From an uncultured Collinsella sp. (GTDB lineage Bacteria; Actinomycetota; Coriobacteriia; Coriobacteriales; Coriobacteriaceae): DNA of 64,000 bases. Of the stretch, positions 1-8,203 are shown piece after piece (position 1 is the stretch's first letter; each line of letters opens with the position of its first letter). The DNA is taken from NCBI GenBank assembly GCA_902465105.1, contig CABQLM010000001.1:82702-146701 (forward strand), read 5' to 3'. The position numbers and the translations under genes were made by a program. Below the pieces are notes generated by a model, which had not been told where the DNA came from, made no database searches, and saw only the letters and a list, made by a program, of their open reading frames with translations.

Positions 1-127
1 GGGCGTGATTGAGGGCGAGGCCGACGCCGTGCTGGCGGCGAGCGTCTTTCACTTTGGAACCTTCAGCATTCGCGAAGTCAAAGAGTATATGGCCTCTCAA
101 GGTATTCCTGTGAGGTTGGACTTCTAG
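1..127 (+). CDS. hisF: Imidazole glycerol phosphate synthase cyclase subunit (HisF), 3' end only
   Basis: Only the last 41 codons lie in the window, read in the frame beginning at base 2. The peptide has the family's closing pattern: small residues, ASVFHFG, a helix ending in [13 protein letters not shown], then the stop. HisF makes imidazole-glycerol phosphate and AICAR from PRFAR, using ammonia from HisH. The hisI and hisE genes that follow support the call and suggest a histidine operon whose upstream part lies outside the window. The AICAR by-product enters the reaction catalysed by purH at 20.7 kb. Confidence 0.93.
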   Translation, partial: GVIEGEADAVLAASVFHFGTFSIREVKEYMASQGIPVRLDF

Positions 128-275
128 TGCTGCGGCTTGCCCAGGCACCGCATCTTGCCGCTCAAACCGTCGCTCGCGTACCAAAGTACGCGTCGCTCCT
201 CTTTCGCGACAACCTGCGGCACCTGGGCAACCCTCGCCGACCTGTGGGGTTTACGGTAATTACTTGGGAGAAATG

Positions 276-605
276 ATGACTGAGGTAATAGAAGCGTCTG
301 ATCTTACATACGACGCCCGTGGGCTGATTCCTTGCGTGGTTCAGCAATATGACACTGGTGAGGTGCTTATGGTTGCCTGGATGAACGAGGAGTCGGTGGG
401 GCTGACACTCAAGACCGGCACCACGTGGTTTTGGAGTCGCAGCCGCCAGGAGCTCTGGAATAAAGGCGCGACGAGCGGCAACATGCAGGAGGTCAAGGAG
501 CTCTGGGCCGACTGCGATAGCGACACGCTGCTGGTCAAGGTCGATTCTCCGGGTCCGGCGTGCCATACCGGCAACCGTACCTGCTTCTTTAAGAAACTCG
601 CGTAG
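276..605 (+). CDS. hisI: Phosphoribosyl-AMP cyclohydrolase (HisI)
   Basis: Opens the adenine ring of phosphoribosyl-AMP, the third step of histidine synthesis, in the cytoplasm. About 109 residues, the usual size for the monofunctional enzyme. Metal and catalytic motifs are visible: [10 protein letters not shown] and a C-terminal ACHTG-x4-CFF. The frame is also open from a TTG at 264, but a GGGAG box at 266-270 fits ATG at 276 (5-nt spacing) or the adjacent ATG at 273, so I start at 276. It lies about 150 bp after hisF and 47 bp before hisE. HisI and HisE are separate here, whereas many bacteria fuse them. Confidence 0.94.
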   Translation: MTEVIEASDLTYDARGLIPCVVQQYDTGEVLMVAWMNEESVGLTLKTGTTWFWSRSRQELWNKGATSGNMQEVKELWADCDSDTLLVKVDSPGPACHTGNRTCFFKKLA

Positions 606-652
606 GGCGGGCGCTCGGTCAGACGCTCCGGCCAACCAGAAAGGATTGAATC

Positions 653-970
653 ATGGGTGTGCGCACCGCAAATGTTCAGGATGGAAATATCGGTGAGACG
701 CTGACGGGTCTGGCCGAGGTGATTCACGGTCGTCGCGATGTATCGCCGCAGGAGAGCTATACCGCTCGGTTGCTGACCGACGTCGAGGACGAGCTGCTCA
801 AGAAGCTTGCCGAGGAGGCGAGCGAGGTGATCATGGCCTGCAAGGACAACGACCACGACCACATTCGCTACGAAGCCGGCGACCTGATCTACCACTTGCT
901 CGTGACGCTTGAGCGCTACGGCATCACCCTCGACGAGCTGGCCGGCGAACTCAACGCCCGTCGCCACTAG
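653..970 (+). CDS. hisE: Phosphoribosyl-ATP pyrophosphatase (HisE)
   Basis: Hydrolyses phosphoribosyl-ATP to phosphoribosyl-AMP, the second step of histidine synthesis. 105 residues, typical for a stand-alone HisE. It has the all-alpha MazG-like metal signature: EEASEV in one helix and E-x2-D-x2-YH in the next (YEAGDLIYHLLV). The ATG at 653 follows an AAAGGA box. It is the last gene of the hisF-hisI-hisE run. Its product is the substrate of HisI just upstream. An inverted-repeat element and an oppositely oriented gene follow. Confidence 0.95.
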   Translation: MGVRTANVQDGNIGETLTGLAEVIHGRRDVSPQESYTARLLTDVEDELLKKLAEEASEVIMACKDNDHDHIRYEAGDLIYHLLVTLERYGITLDELAGELNARRH

Positions 971-998
971 TCGTTAAAGAACGTCCCCGATGACCATA

Positions 999-1068
999 GA
1001 AGTTGCGGTGGAATAGTTCTTGTTTGACGGTCCTAGGGCTATAAACAGGGACTATTTCACCGCAACTT
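999..1068. repeat. Palindromic repeat, family A, copy 1
   Basis: A roughly 70-bp imperfect palindrome whose ends read AAGTTGCGGTGGAATAGT and, inverted, ACTATTTCACCGCAACTT. It lies between the convergent hisE and the PHP-phosphatase gene. The same arms recur at 7753-7822 and 27024-27096 with different centres. No T-run follows the stem, so it is not a standard terminator. Confidence 0.85.
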
Positions 1069-1080
1069 ATGAAGGGATGG

Positions 1081-1992
1081 CTAGGCGAGGGGTGTTGGTT
1101 CCCATTCGCCGGTGGAACGGGGAATGTCGAAAGTCCGGTAGCCGCAGTCATAGGCATGGGCTTGGGCCTCGCGGATATTCCAGCAAATATCGCAGGCGCG
1201 GTGCGCATCCGAGCCAAAGGTAATGGGCACCTCGGCATAGGCAAAGCAGCGCAAAAGGCCAGTCGCGGGGTAGTAGTCGTCGAGCCCCTTGCGCGGTGCG
1301 GCAGTTGAGACCTCAACGCGGCGGCCCGTGTCGTGAGCGCACTCGGCCATCTGCTCCCAGAGTGACATGGGGTTAAAGTCGGGCGCAAAATCTTCCTTTG
1401 AAAAGCGCATGACCAGGTCGGGGTGGGCCATCACGTCAAAGTTGAGCGAGCTCTCGCAGGCGCGGCACCAGTCGTCGACGTAGCGCTCCCATACGCCGCG
1501 TACGCCCAGGTTTTCCCAAACATGCAGATCGGTGTCGTCGTCGATCCAGCCGCAGGGCGAATCGGGCGTATCGGGACGAGCGACGTCCTTCGTTCCCGCC
1601 GTGCCCGCGGCTCCCGCCATAATATCGCCTGGATCGCCAATCCAGTGCACGCTACCTAGGCGTACGGCGGCGCCCGCGGACCAGCGCTCAACTAAAGGCT
1701 CGCAGCCCTCGTACCAATCGCATTCAAAGCCATAGATAAGCTCGAGCTCTGGCGCGATCTGCGCGGCGAGTTTGCAGGCGTCCTCAAATGCCAAGCGATG
1801 CGCCGCCAGGTCGCCCTCCGCAACCTGAACCTCGCAGCTAAAGTCCATACTGGCAGGTAGGGTGAGGTGATCGGCCGAGACCATGACGCGACAGCCGGCG
1901 GCCGCGGCAGCGCGGACGTTATCCTCGAACGTGGCATGACCGTCCGAAAACGAGGTATGGGTGTGGCAATCGACCAGCGGGCACGCGGGCAT
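1081..1992 (-). CDS. PHP-domain phosphoesterase, HisJ-like (probable histidinol-phosphatase)
   Basis: 303 residues. The N-terminus carries the PHP metal motif, DCHTHTSFSDG, and VSADH follows near residue 45. Further His and Asp residues (GSVHWIGD, MAHPDL, GSDAHR) complete the usual trinuclear metal site. HisJ-type members dephosphorylate histidinol phosphate, and the adjacent his genes make that role likely, although the gene is convergent with hisE and so not in its operon. The start at 1992 follows AAAGGAG at good spacing. The reading frame stays open further upstream, but that stretch has no family similarity. Other PHP phosphoesterase substrates remain possible. Confidence 0.75.
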   Translation of the reverse strand: MPACPLVDCHTHTSFSDGHATFEDNVRAAAAAGCRVMVSADHLTLPASMDFSCEVQVAEGDLAAHRLAFEDACKLAAQIAPELELIYGFECDWYEGCEPLVERWSAGAAVRLGSVHWIGDPGDIMAGAAGTAGTKDVARPDTPDSPCGWIDDDTDLHVWENLGVRGVWERYVDDWCRACESSLNFDVMAHPDLVMRFSKEDFAPDFNPMSLWEQMAECAHDTGRRVEVSTAAPRKGLDDYYPATGLLRCFAYAEVPITFGSDAHRACDICWNIREAQAHAYDCGYRTFDIPRSTGEWEPTPLA

Positions 1993-2130
1993 GGCGACTC
2001 CTTTGCATTTGGCGAATCTGCTCCATTGTAATGGCGCGACCCCTGGCGCGCCGGGAACGCCGCAAGTCGAAACCGACTGGAAAGGGCAGATGGCGCGCAA
2101 GGGCTGCCGCACGACATCGACCCTGCCTCA

Positions 2131-2195
2131 AAACATGTACATCAGCCTTCAAAAGCTGCAAATAATGACATGTTTGGAGGCTGATGTACATGTTT
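2131..2195. repeat. Long hairpin-forming inverted repeat
   Basis: Perfect 18-bp arms, AAACATGTACATCAGCCT at 2131-2148 and its complement at 2178-2195, flank a 29-bp centre. It lies between two divergent genes (PHP phosphatase on minus, larC2-like on plus). The arms are more AT-rich than the surroundings and no T-run follows. No second copy was seen in the window. Confidence 0.8.
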
Positions 2196-2331
2196 GGCTG
2201 GGGCGGTGGGGTGTCGGTTTCTTGCGGACAGGGAAAATCGCGCTCATCACGCGCCGTCACATCCACGCCGCCCGCGATGTGCTAGCGTTTGGGTGAACAA
2301 AACGAGCCCGCGCGGAAAGGACCCGGACCGT

Positions 2332-2817
2332 ATGCAATGCGATAGCAAATCCCCGCTGTCTTGCGAGACCGATGCGCCCGAAACCATCGTCAAGCTGGAA
2401 TGCGATATCGACGACGCGTCGCCCGAGGTGCTCGCCTACGCCGCCGACCGCCTGCGCGATGAGGGCGCCCGTGAGGTGCACTGGCTACCCCTCTATTGCA
2501 AAAAGGGCCGTCCCGGCTGGCAGCTGCAGGTGATTTGCTCGCATGAGGATATCGAGCGCCTGCAGACGATTATCTTTCTGGAAACCACGACCAACGGCAT
2601 CCGGCGCCAAGTCATGGAGCGCGTCTGCCTGCCGCGGCGCTTTGAGCAGGTGGCAACGCCTTGGGGCGAGGTGCCCGTTAAGGTGGCGACTCTGCCCGAC
2701 GGTAGCGAGCGCGCGGCGCCCGAGTACGAGGACTGCGCCCGTCTTGCCCGCGAGCATAACGTGCCGTTCCAGCGCGTAATGCAGGCGGCACAAGCCGCGG
2801 TGCTGCGATTTGAGTAA
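2332..2817 (+). CDS. larC2: Stand-alone LarC2-type nickel insertion domain protein
   Basis: 161 residues matching the C-terminal domain of LarC, the nickel chelatase that completes the nickel-pincer cofactor of lactate racemase. Family landmarks seen: LECDIDDASPEVL at the start, KKGRPGWQLQVIC, ETTTNGIRRQ, a TPWGEVPVKVA strand, and PEYEDCARLARE near the end. Full LarC is about 400 residues. In Lactobacillus plantarum larC1 and larC2 are joined by programmed frameshifting. Here no LarC1-like sequence precedes it in any frame. The ATG at 2332 follows GGAAAGGA. Whether it still serves a LarA-type enzyme is unknown, since larA, larB and larE are not in the window. Confidence 0.8.
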   Translation: MQCDSKSPLSCETDAPETIVKLECDIDDASPEVLAYAADRLRDEGAREVHWLPLYCKKGRPGWQLQVICSHEDIERLQTIIFLETTTNGIRRQVMERVCLPRRFEQVATPWGEVPVKVATLPDGSERAAPEYEDCARLAREHNVPFQRVMQAAQAAVLRFE

Positions 2818-2871
2818 CACGGGCGACGACGCGCCGCACCCACCCCATCAACCTCACCGAAAGGACCCTTC

Positions 2872-3420
2872 ATGAAATACCTCATCGCTTCCGATATCCA
2901 CGGCTCGGCATACTGGGCCGAGCGCTTGGTCGCCGCCATCGAGCGCGAAGACCCCGACCGCATCCTACTGCTGGGTGACCTGCTCTACCACGGCCCACGC
3001 AACGACCTGCCGTGCGACTACGCCCCTAAGCGCGTGATTCCGCTGCTCAACGCACTGGCCGACCGCATCATCGCGGTGCGCGGCAACTGCGACGCCGAGG
3101 TCGACCAGATGGTCCTCGACTTTCCCGTCATGGCCGACTACGCCACGCTGTTCGACGAGACCGGCCGCGAGCTGTTCCTGACGCACGGCCACGTCTTTGG
3201 CGCCGGCATGCACAACAGCGTCGACCACGCGCCCGCGCTGCCCGAGGGCTCCGCGCTCGTCTACGGCCACACGCACATCAAGGTCAACGAAGCGAGCGTG
3301 ACTCACCCGGGTCTGTGGCTCTTCAACCCCGGCAGCGTGAGCATTCCCAAAGACGGCACGCACAGCTACGGTATCTACGAGGGCGGCGCGTTCCGCCATG
3401 TGATCCTTGAGGAGGAATAA
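2872..3420 (+). CDS. yfcE: YfcE/MJ0936-family metallophosphodiesterase
   Basis: 182 residues, the usual size for YfcE. The calcineurin-like metal motifs are present in order: SDIHG (about residue 8), GDLLYHG, RGNCDAE with Cys in place of the usual His, THGHVFG and YGHTH. YfcE hydrolyses phosphodiester bonds of artificial substrates in vitro; its natural substrate is not established. The ATG follows a GAAAGGA box. The gene ends 2 bp before mazG, so the two are probably co-transcribed and possibly coupled in translation. Confidence 0.9.
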   Translation: MKYLIASDIHGSAYWAERLVAAIEREDPDRILLLGDLLYHGPRNDLPCDYAPKRVIPLLNALADRIIAVRGNCDAEVDQMVLDFPVMADYATLFDETGRELFLTHGHVFGAGMHNSVDHAPALPEGSALVYGHTHIKVNEASVTHPGLWLFNPGSVSIPKDGTHSYGIYEGGAFRHVILEEE

Positions 3421-3422
3421 TC

Positions 3423-4283
3423 ATGCCCGAGCATATGGCTCAGCAAAATGCCGAGGGTTCGCGCGACCTGTCGACGCTGGTCGATGCATCGGCCGAGTTA
3501 CAGCATCTGGTACAGACTATCTGGCGCCTGCGTCAGCCCGACGGCTGCCCGTGGGACCGCGAGCAGACGCACCGCAGCATTGGCAAGAACATGATCGAGG
3601 AGGCCTACGAGGCACTCGACTGCATCGAGGCGGATGACGCGGCTCATCTTCGCGAGGAGCTGGGCGATGTGCTCATGCAAGTCGTGCTGCATGCACAGAT
3701 TGCGGCGGATGTCGGTGAGTTTACACTGGCCGACGTGGCGCGAGATATCGACGCCAAGCTCATTCGCCGCCATCCGCACGTGTTTGGCGATGCGGATGCC
3801 GGCAGCTCCGACGAGGTGCTTAAGATCTGGGACGAGGTCAAGCTTGCCGAGAAGGCCGCCAAGGACCAGGCCGTGGCGGCGGGCGAGGCCGCGCCCGAGG
3901 GCTTGCTCGACGGTGTGCCCACGCACCTGCCGGCGCTGATGCAGGCGCAGAAGGTGTCGCGCAAGGCGGCTGCCGTGGGCTTTGAGTGGGATACGGTCCA
4001 GGACGTGTGGGACGAGGTCGCCGAGGAACGTGCCGAGTTTGAGGCCGAGGCCCCCGGAACGCCCGAGCGCGAAATGGAGTTCGGTGACCTACTCTTTGCC
4101 CTGGTCAACGTGGCGCGTAAAGAGGGGATTGACGCCGAGAGCGCCCTCCGTGCCAGCACGGCAAAGTTCCGCCGCCGTTGGGCCGCGATGGAGCAGATGG
4201 CGGCCGATGCCCATGTTGATCTTGCCGAGCTTTCGACCCACGGGCTCAACGACCTGTGGGACGGCGTGAAGGCGGGGGAGTAA
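3423..4283 (+). CDS. mazG: Nucleoside triphosphate pyrophosphohydrolase MazG
   Basis: 286 residues with two MazG-type helical modules. The first (about residues 25-130) starts at LRQPDGCPWDREQTH and holds EEAYEAL and EELGDVLMQVVLHA. The second (about 175-270) has EERAEFEAE and EFGDLLFALVN. The enzyme hydrolyses NTPs and dNTPs to the monophosphate and pyrophosphate, cleaning the nucleotide pool. An Ala/Glu-rich linker of about 30 residues between the modules makes it slightly longer than E. coli MazG. The start follows GAGGAGGAATA, which overlaps the end of yfcE. Confidence 0.93.
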   Translation: MPEHMAQQNAEGSRDLSTLVDASAELQHLVQTIWRLRQPDGCPWDREQTHRSIGKNMIEEAYEALDCIEADDAAHLREELGDVLMQVVLHAQIAADVGEFTLADVARDIDAKLIRRHPHVFGDADAGSSDEVLKIWDEVKLAEKAAKDQAVAAGEAAPEGLLDGVPTHLPALMQAQKVSRKAAAVGFEWDTVQDVWDEVAEERAEFEAEAPGTPEREMEFGDLLFALVNVARKEGIDAESALRASTAKFRRRWAAMEQMAADAHVDLAELSTHGLNDLWDGVKAGE

Positions 4284-4289
4284 TACCGC

Positions 4290-4331
4290 GGGAGCGACGG
4301 GACGGACTTGTCCCATCGCTCCCATTATTTT
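4290..4331 (+). terminator. Rho-independent terminator after mazG
   Basis: GGGAGCGA and GGGAC pair with GTCCC and TCGCTCCC, followed by ATTATTTTT. It closes the yfcE-mazG unit just before the eno promoter. Confidence 0.8.
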
Positions 4332-4339
4332 TAAAAAGA

Positions 4340-4398
4340 TTGTATCCCTAGGCTAACTTAGGGCATAATGCAAAAAGTGCGACATGGCTAACTTACGG
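4340..4398 (+). promoter_or_regulatory. Likely eno promoter with a 13-bp direct repeat
   Basis: TTGTAT (4340-4345) and CATAAT (4364-4369) are 18 bp apart, about 100 bp before the eno start. A near-identical 13-mer, GGCTAACTTAGGG at 4351-4363 and GGCTAACTTACGG at 4386-4398, lies once inside the spacer and once downstream, 35 bp apart. That placement would suit a repressor or activator site. The binding protein is unknown. Confidence 0.5.
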
Positions 4399-4457
4399 AG
4401 GCACACCGACGGTGCACGGTCAGCCGGTCGCCAAGCATTCAACCCGTTTCCAAGTGA

Positions 4458-5759
<1,302 letters not shown>

Positions 5760-5831
5760 ACGGGCGAATTTGGCGAGGGGGAGGCTGACTCGGTTCCTCC
5801 CCGCCTTGGCTGGATGCCGCAAAGCGCCATG

Positions 5832-5863
5832 GGCGCTGGGCCATACGGCTCAGCGCCTTTTTT
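5832..5863 (+). terminator. Rho-independent terminator after eno
   Basis: GGCGCTG pairs with CAGCGCC across a short loop, followed by six T. It separates most eno transcripts from ftsB and ppx, so these two may depend on read-through or on a promoter between 5864 and 5950. Confidence 0.8.
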
Positions 5864-5954
5864 ATGTCGAGTAAAGGCTGGCGAAGGCGGTGCGGGCGCT
5901 CGTGCTATAACTAAAGGACTTAGCGCAAACAAACCTCAACCGCACAAGGCGCAC

Positions 5955-6716
5955 ATGGATCAGATTTACGACAACAGGTATTATTCCGCCGGTTCGCGCG
6001 AGCCGTCGCCTCGCCGTGCACGTACCGTGCAGCTCGGCGGGCTCGACTACGTTGGCGCCGATCGCGGTGCGCAACGTCCGGCAAGTACCTCATACTCCCG
6101 TGCTCAAATGAATACGCCGGTAGAGCGCGCGCCACGTTCGACGCACTCGGCGCATGCTCAGCGCCCCTCGGCTCAAACGCATGAAAAGCCGACCAGGCCC
6201 TCGAACCGTTTTTCGGGCTCGGACTTTATGCGCTATGCCAACGACAACGCGGTGGTCAAGGCGATTTACGACTTTACCCATGGGCCCCAGCGCGTGCTGT
6301 TTATCGGTATCGTGGTAGCGCTGGCGCTCGTGAGCCTGTACTTTCCCGTGCGCGACCTGTACGTGGCCAAACGCTCGAGCGATATCTTGGCCAAGCAGGT
6401 CGAGATTCGCCAGCAATACAATGACGAGCTGCAAAAAAGCGTCGACAAGCTGCTCTCGGAGGAGGGCATTAAGGACGCGGCGACCGAGGACTTGGGCCTG
6501 GTGATGCCCGGCGAGACCAAGATTGACGTGCTAGGCCTCGACGACGATCCGGACTCGTCGTCGAGCAAAAAGTCCTCAAACGCCAAGAAGGCCAGCGAAG
6601 TTGCCAAAGAGATCGAAGAGGTCGGCAAAGACGCACCGTGGTACATCCAGGCGCTCGATATGCTGTTTGGATTTGACGGCGTCGAAGGCCAGACAGTTGT
6701 GTCCAACGGCAAGTAG
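5955..6716 (+). CDS. Septum formation initiator, FtsB/DivIC-like membrane protein
   Basis: 253 residues. A long polar N-terminus (about 1-110) rich in Arg, Ser and Pro is followed by one membrane segment (about 118-137, VLFIGIVVALALVSLYFPV). Then comes a coiled-coil-like extracytoplasmic part with the family pattern (RQQYNDELQKSVDKLL, EDLGLVMPGETKI) and a charged Ser/Lys tail. FtsB/DivIC links FtsL and FtsQ/DivIB in the divisome. The eno-ftsB-ppx order supports the call. I use the ATG at 5955; the frame is open further upstream into the eno terminator, which is unlikely to be translated. Confidence 0.82.
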   Translation: MDQIYDNRYYSAGSREPSPRRARTVQLGGLDYVGADRGAQRPASTSYSRAQMNTPVERAPRSTHSAHAQRPSAQTHEKPTRPSNRFSGSDFMRYANDNAVVKAIYDFTHGPQRVLFIGIVVALALVSLYFPVRDLYVAKRSSDILAKQVEIRQQYNDELQKSVDKLLSEEGIKDAATEDLGLVMPGETKIDVLGLDDDPDSSSSKKSSNAKKASEVAKEIEEVGKDAPWYIQALDMLFGFDGVEGQTVVSNGK

Positions 6717-6736
6717 CGCCCGGAGGTGAGCCCGCA

Positions 6737-7738
6737 ATGACGAATTGCAAACGATATAAGGTGGCGGCGATTGACCTGGGAACGGTGTCGTCGCGACTGG
6801 TGCTTGCCCAGGTCGAGGGCGGGGCGATCGTGGAATCGTCCAAGCATACCGAGATTACCGACTTGGGCGAGGGCGTGGACGCGACGGGGCGCTTTTGCGA
6901 GGCGGCCGTTGAGCGCGTGCTCGCTGCGTGCCGGATGTTTGTGGACGAGGCCCGTGCCTTTGGGGCCGTGTGCATCTGCACCACGTGCACGAGCGCCGCG
7001 CGCGATGCGTCCAATGCCGCGCTGCTGCTGGACGGCCTGCGCGACCTGGGGCTTGAGCCACAGGTGATTCCGGGCCAGGTCGAGGCGCGCCTGACTTTTT
7101 TTGGCGTGGCGCACGACTTTGCCGGCGAGCGCATCATTGTCGCCGATTCGGGTGGCGGATCCACAGAGCTCGCGACGGGCGTCTATGCACCGGAGCGCGG
7201 TGTCTTTGCGCTGGAGGGAACGCGCTCGCTGGACATCGGTTGCCGTCGCGTGACGGAGCGGTTTTTCTCGGTGCTGCCGCCTGCGGCGAGTGAGCTTGTG
7301 GCCGCTGCCGACTGGGCGAACGGGCAGTTTACGGCGTACTTTGAGAGCTTGCCGAGTGATTTTGAGCGCGCCAACCGCTTGGTGGCGGTGGGTGGCACCG
7401 TTACGACGTTGGTGGCGCTGGTTCACAAGTTGGAGCCGTACGATTCGAGCTTTGTGCACCTGCGCGAGCTTTCGATGGAGCAGGTTTCGGCCGCCATCGA
7501 TTGTATGTCCACGTTGGATGTGGAGGGTATCGCTGCGCTGCCGGGCGTGCAGCCCAAGCGCGCGGGCGTGATCCTTGCCGGCGCCGTGGTGATTCGCGAG
7601 CTCATGCGAGCCGGCGGCTACGACACGCTTACCGTAAGCGAGAACAGTTTGCTTGCTGGTATGGCTGCCACCATCAACGAAGTTCTCGACGGCGCGACCC
7701 CCACCATCGGCTGGACCCCCGGCCTCAGCGTCCTTTAG
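6737..7738 (+). CDS. ppx: Ppx/GppA family exopolyphosphatase or pppGpp phosphatase
   Basis: 333 residues, the short actinobacterial form without the C-terminal HD domain of E. coli Ppx. The ASKHA fold motifs are clear: AIDLGTVSSRL at the N-terminus (phosphate 1), VADSGGGSTEL near residue 140 (phosphate 2), and AVGGTVTTL near 220. The enzyme removes terminal phosphate from polyphosphate and/or pppGpp, and sequence alone does not separate these activities. GGAGGTGA precedes the ATG. It lies 20 bp after ftsB and is probably co-transcribed with it. Confidence 0.9.
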   Translation: MTNCKRYKVAAIDLGTVSSRLVLAQVEGGAIVESSKHTEITDLGEGVDATGRFCEAAVERVLAACRMFVDEARAFGAVCICTTCTSAARDASNAALLLDGLRDLGLEPQVIPGQVEARLTFFGVAHDFAGERIIVADSGGGSTELATGVYAPERGVFALEGTRSLDIGCRRVTERFFSVLPPAASELVAAADWANGQFTAYFESLPSDFERANRLVAVGGTVTTLVALVHKLEPYDSSFVHLRELSMEQVSAAIDCMSTLDVEGIAALPGVQPKRAGVILAGAVVIRELMRAGGYDTLTVSENSLLAGMAATINEVLDGATPTIGWTPGLSVL

Positions 7739-7752
7739 CCATCTCCCCCCCA

Positions 7753-7822
7753 TAAGTTGCGGTGAAATGGTTTCTAAATGGGCTGGTAAGCGGCATAAAC
7801 AAGAACTATTCCATCGCAACTT
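7753..7822. repeat. Palindromic repeat, family A, copy 2
   Basis: About 70 bp with ends ATAAGTTGCGGTGAAATGG and, inverted, CTATTCCATCGCAACTT. It matches the arms of copy 1 (999-1068) and copy 3 (27024-27096). It lies 14 bp after the ppx stop and upstream, in the minus-strand sense, of nothing but the tRNA-Leu terminator. Confidence 0.82.
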
Positions 7823-7832
7823 CCAAGCCCTG

Positions 7833-7909
7833 CCGGCGTCCAAAAGAAGCGAGCCCGCATCCCAAAGGGACACGGACTCGAAAGCTCCATATGGTAGGGG
7901 CGGTGGGAC
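7833..7909. repeat. 77-bp direct repeat, degraded copy of the tRNA-Leu 3' end and terminator
   Basis: Matches 8029-8105 over 77 bp with about two differences, same orientation, 196 bp apart. The shared block includes the last 18 nt of tRNA-Leu (CCA included) and the terminator hairpin after it. In this copy the stem has a mismatch (CGGACTCG for CGGGCTCG) and the rest of the tRNA is missing. The 120 bp between the copies is GC-rich and codes for nothing evident. Confidence 0.88.
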
Positions 7910-8028
7910 GTCCGCGTATTTGCTGCGCAAATCCGCACCGGCCTCGGTCGCCTGCCGGCGCCCTCGCCGGCTCGCTGCGGACGCTGCGCGTCCGCCTGGC
8001 GCTCGCCCCCTCGCGGGTTCGAGCCCCA

Positions 8029-8105
8029 CCGGCGTCCAAAAGAAACGAGCCCGCATCCCAAAGGGACACGGGCTCGAAAGCTCCATATGGTAGGGGCGGT
8101 GGGAC
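8029..8105. repeat. 77-bp direct repeat, intact copy overlapping tRNA-Leu
   Basis: Partner of 7833-7909. It covers the final 18 nt of the functional tRNA-Leu gene and its terminator. Duplication of a tRNA 3' end is the footprint left by tRNA-targeting integration or by a local tandem duplication followed by decay. Confidence 0.88.
8036..8076 (-). terminator. Terminator of tRNA-Leu
   Basis: On the minus strand CGAGCCCG (8076-8069) pairs with CGGGCTCG (8053-8046) and is followed by a T-rich run TTTCTTTT (8045-8038). Confidence 0.82.
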
Positions 8106-8172
8106 TCGAACCCACAATCCTTGCGGCGAGAGATTTTAAGTCTCCTGCGTATGCCAATTCCGCCACGCCCCC
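8088..8172 (-). tRNA. tRNA-Leu, anticodon TAA
   Basis: 85 nt including an encoded CCA. The acceptor arm GGGGGCG pairs with CGCCCCT (one G-U). The D-arm region is TGGCGGAATTGGCATACGC, the anticodon loop ACTTAAAAT carries TAA, there is a class II variable arm (CTCGCCGCAAGGAT), and the T-arm is GTGGGTTCGAGTCCCAC. It reads UUA and UUG codons, rare in this high-GC sequence. Its 3' end lies in the 77-bp direct repeat. Confidence 0.96.
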
Positions 8173-8203
8173 GTGAGACTAGAAGTCTAGCACAAGCCGC
8201 CCG

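Noticed and set aside
2194..2331. In-frame upstream extension of the LarC2-like gene as a remnant of LarC1
   Set aside because: The translated stretch is Arg/Pro/His-rich without LarC1 motifs and overlaps the inverted repeat; a good ribosome binding site exists at 2332.
7971..8040. tRNA-like T-arm (GGGTTCGAGCCC) on the plus strand between the direct repeats
   Set aside because: No D arm or anticodon arm of correct size can be formed, and the GC-rich stretch pairs as one simple hairpin.
6266..8086. 606-codon open frame on the minus strand across ftsB and ppx
   Set aside because: It is the antisense shadow of high-GC genes, with low-complexity Arg/His/Gly composition and no ribosome binding site; it even runs through the tRNA-side repeat.
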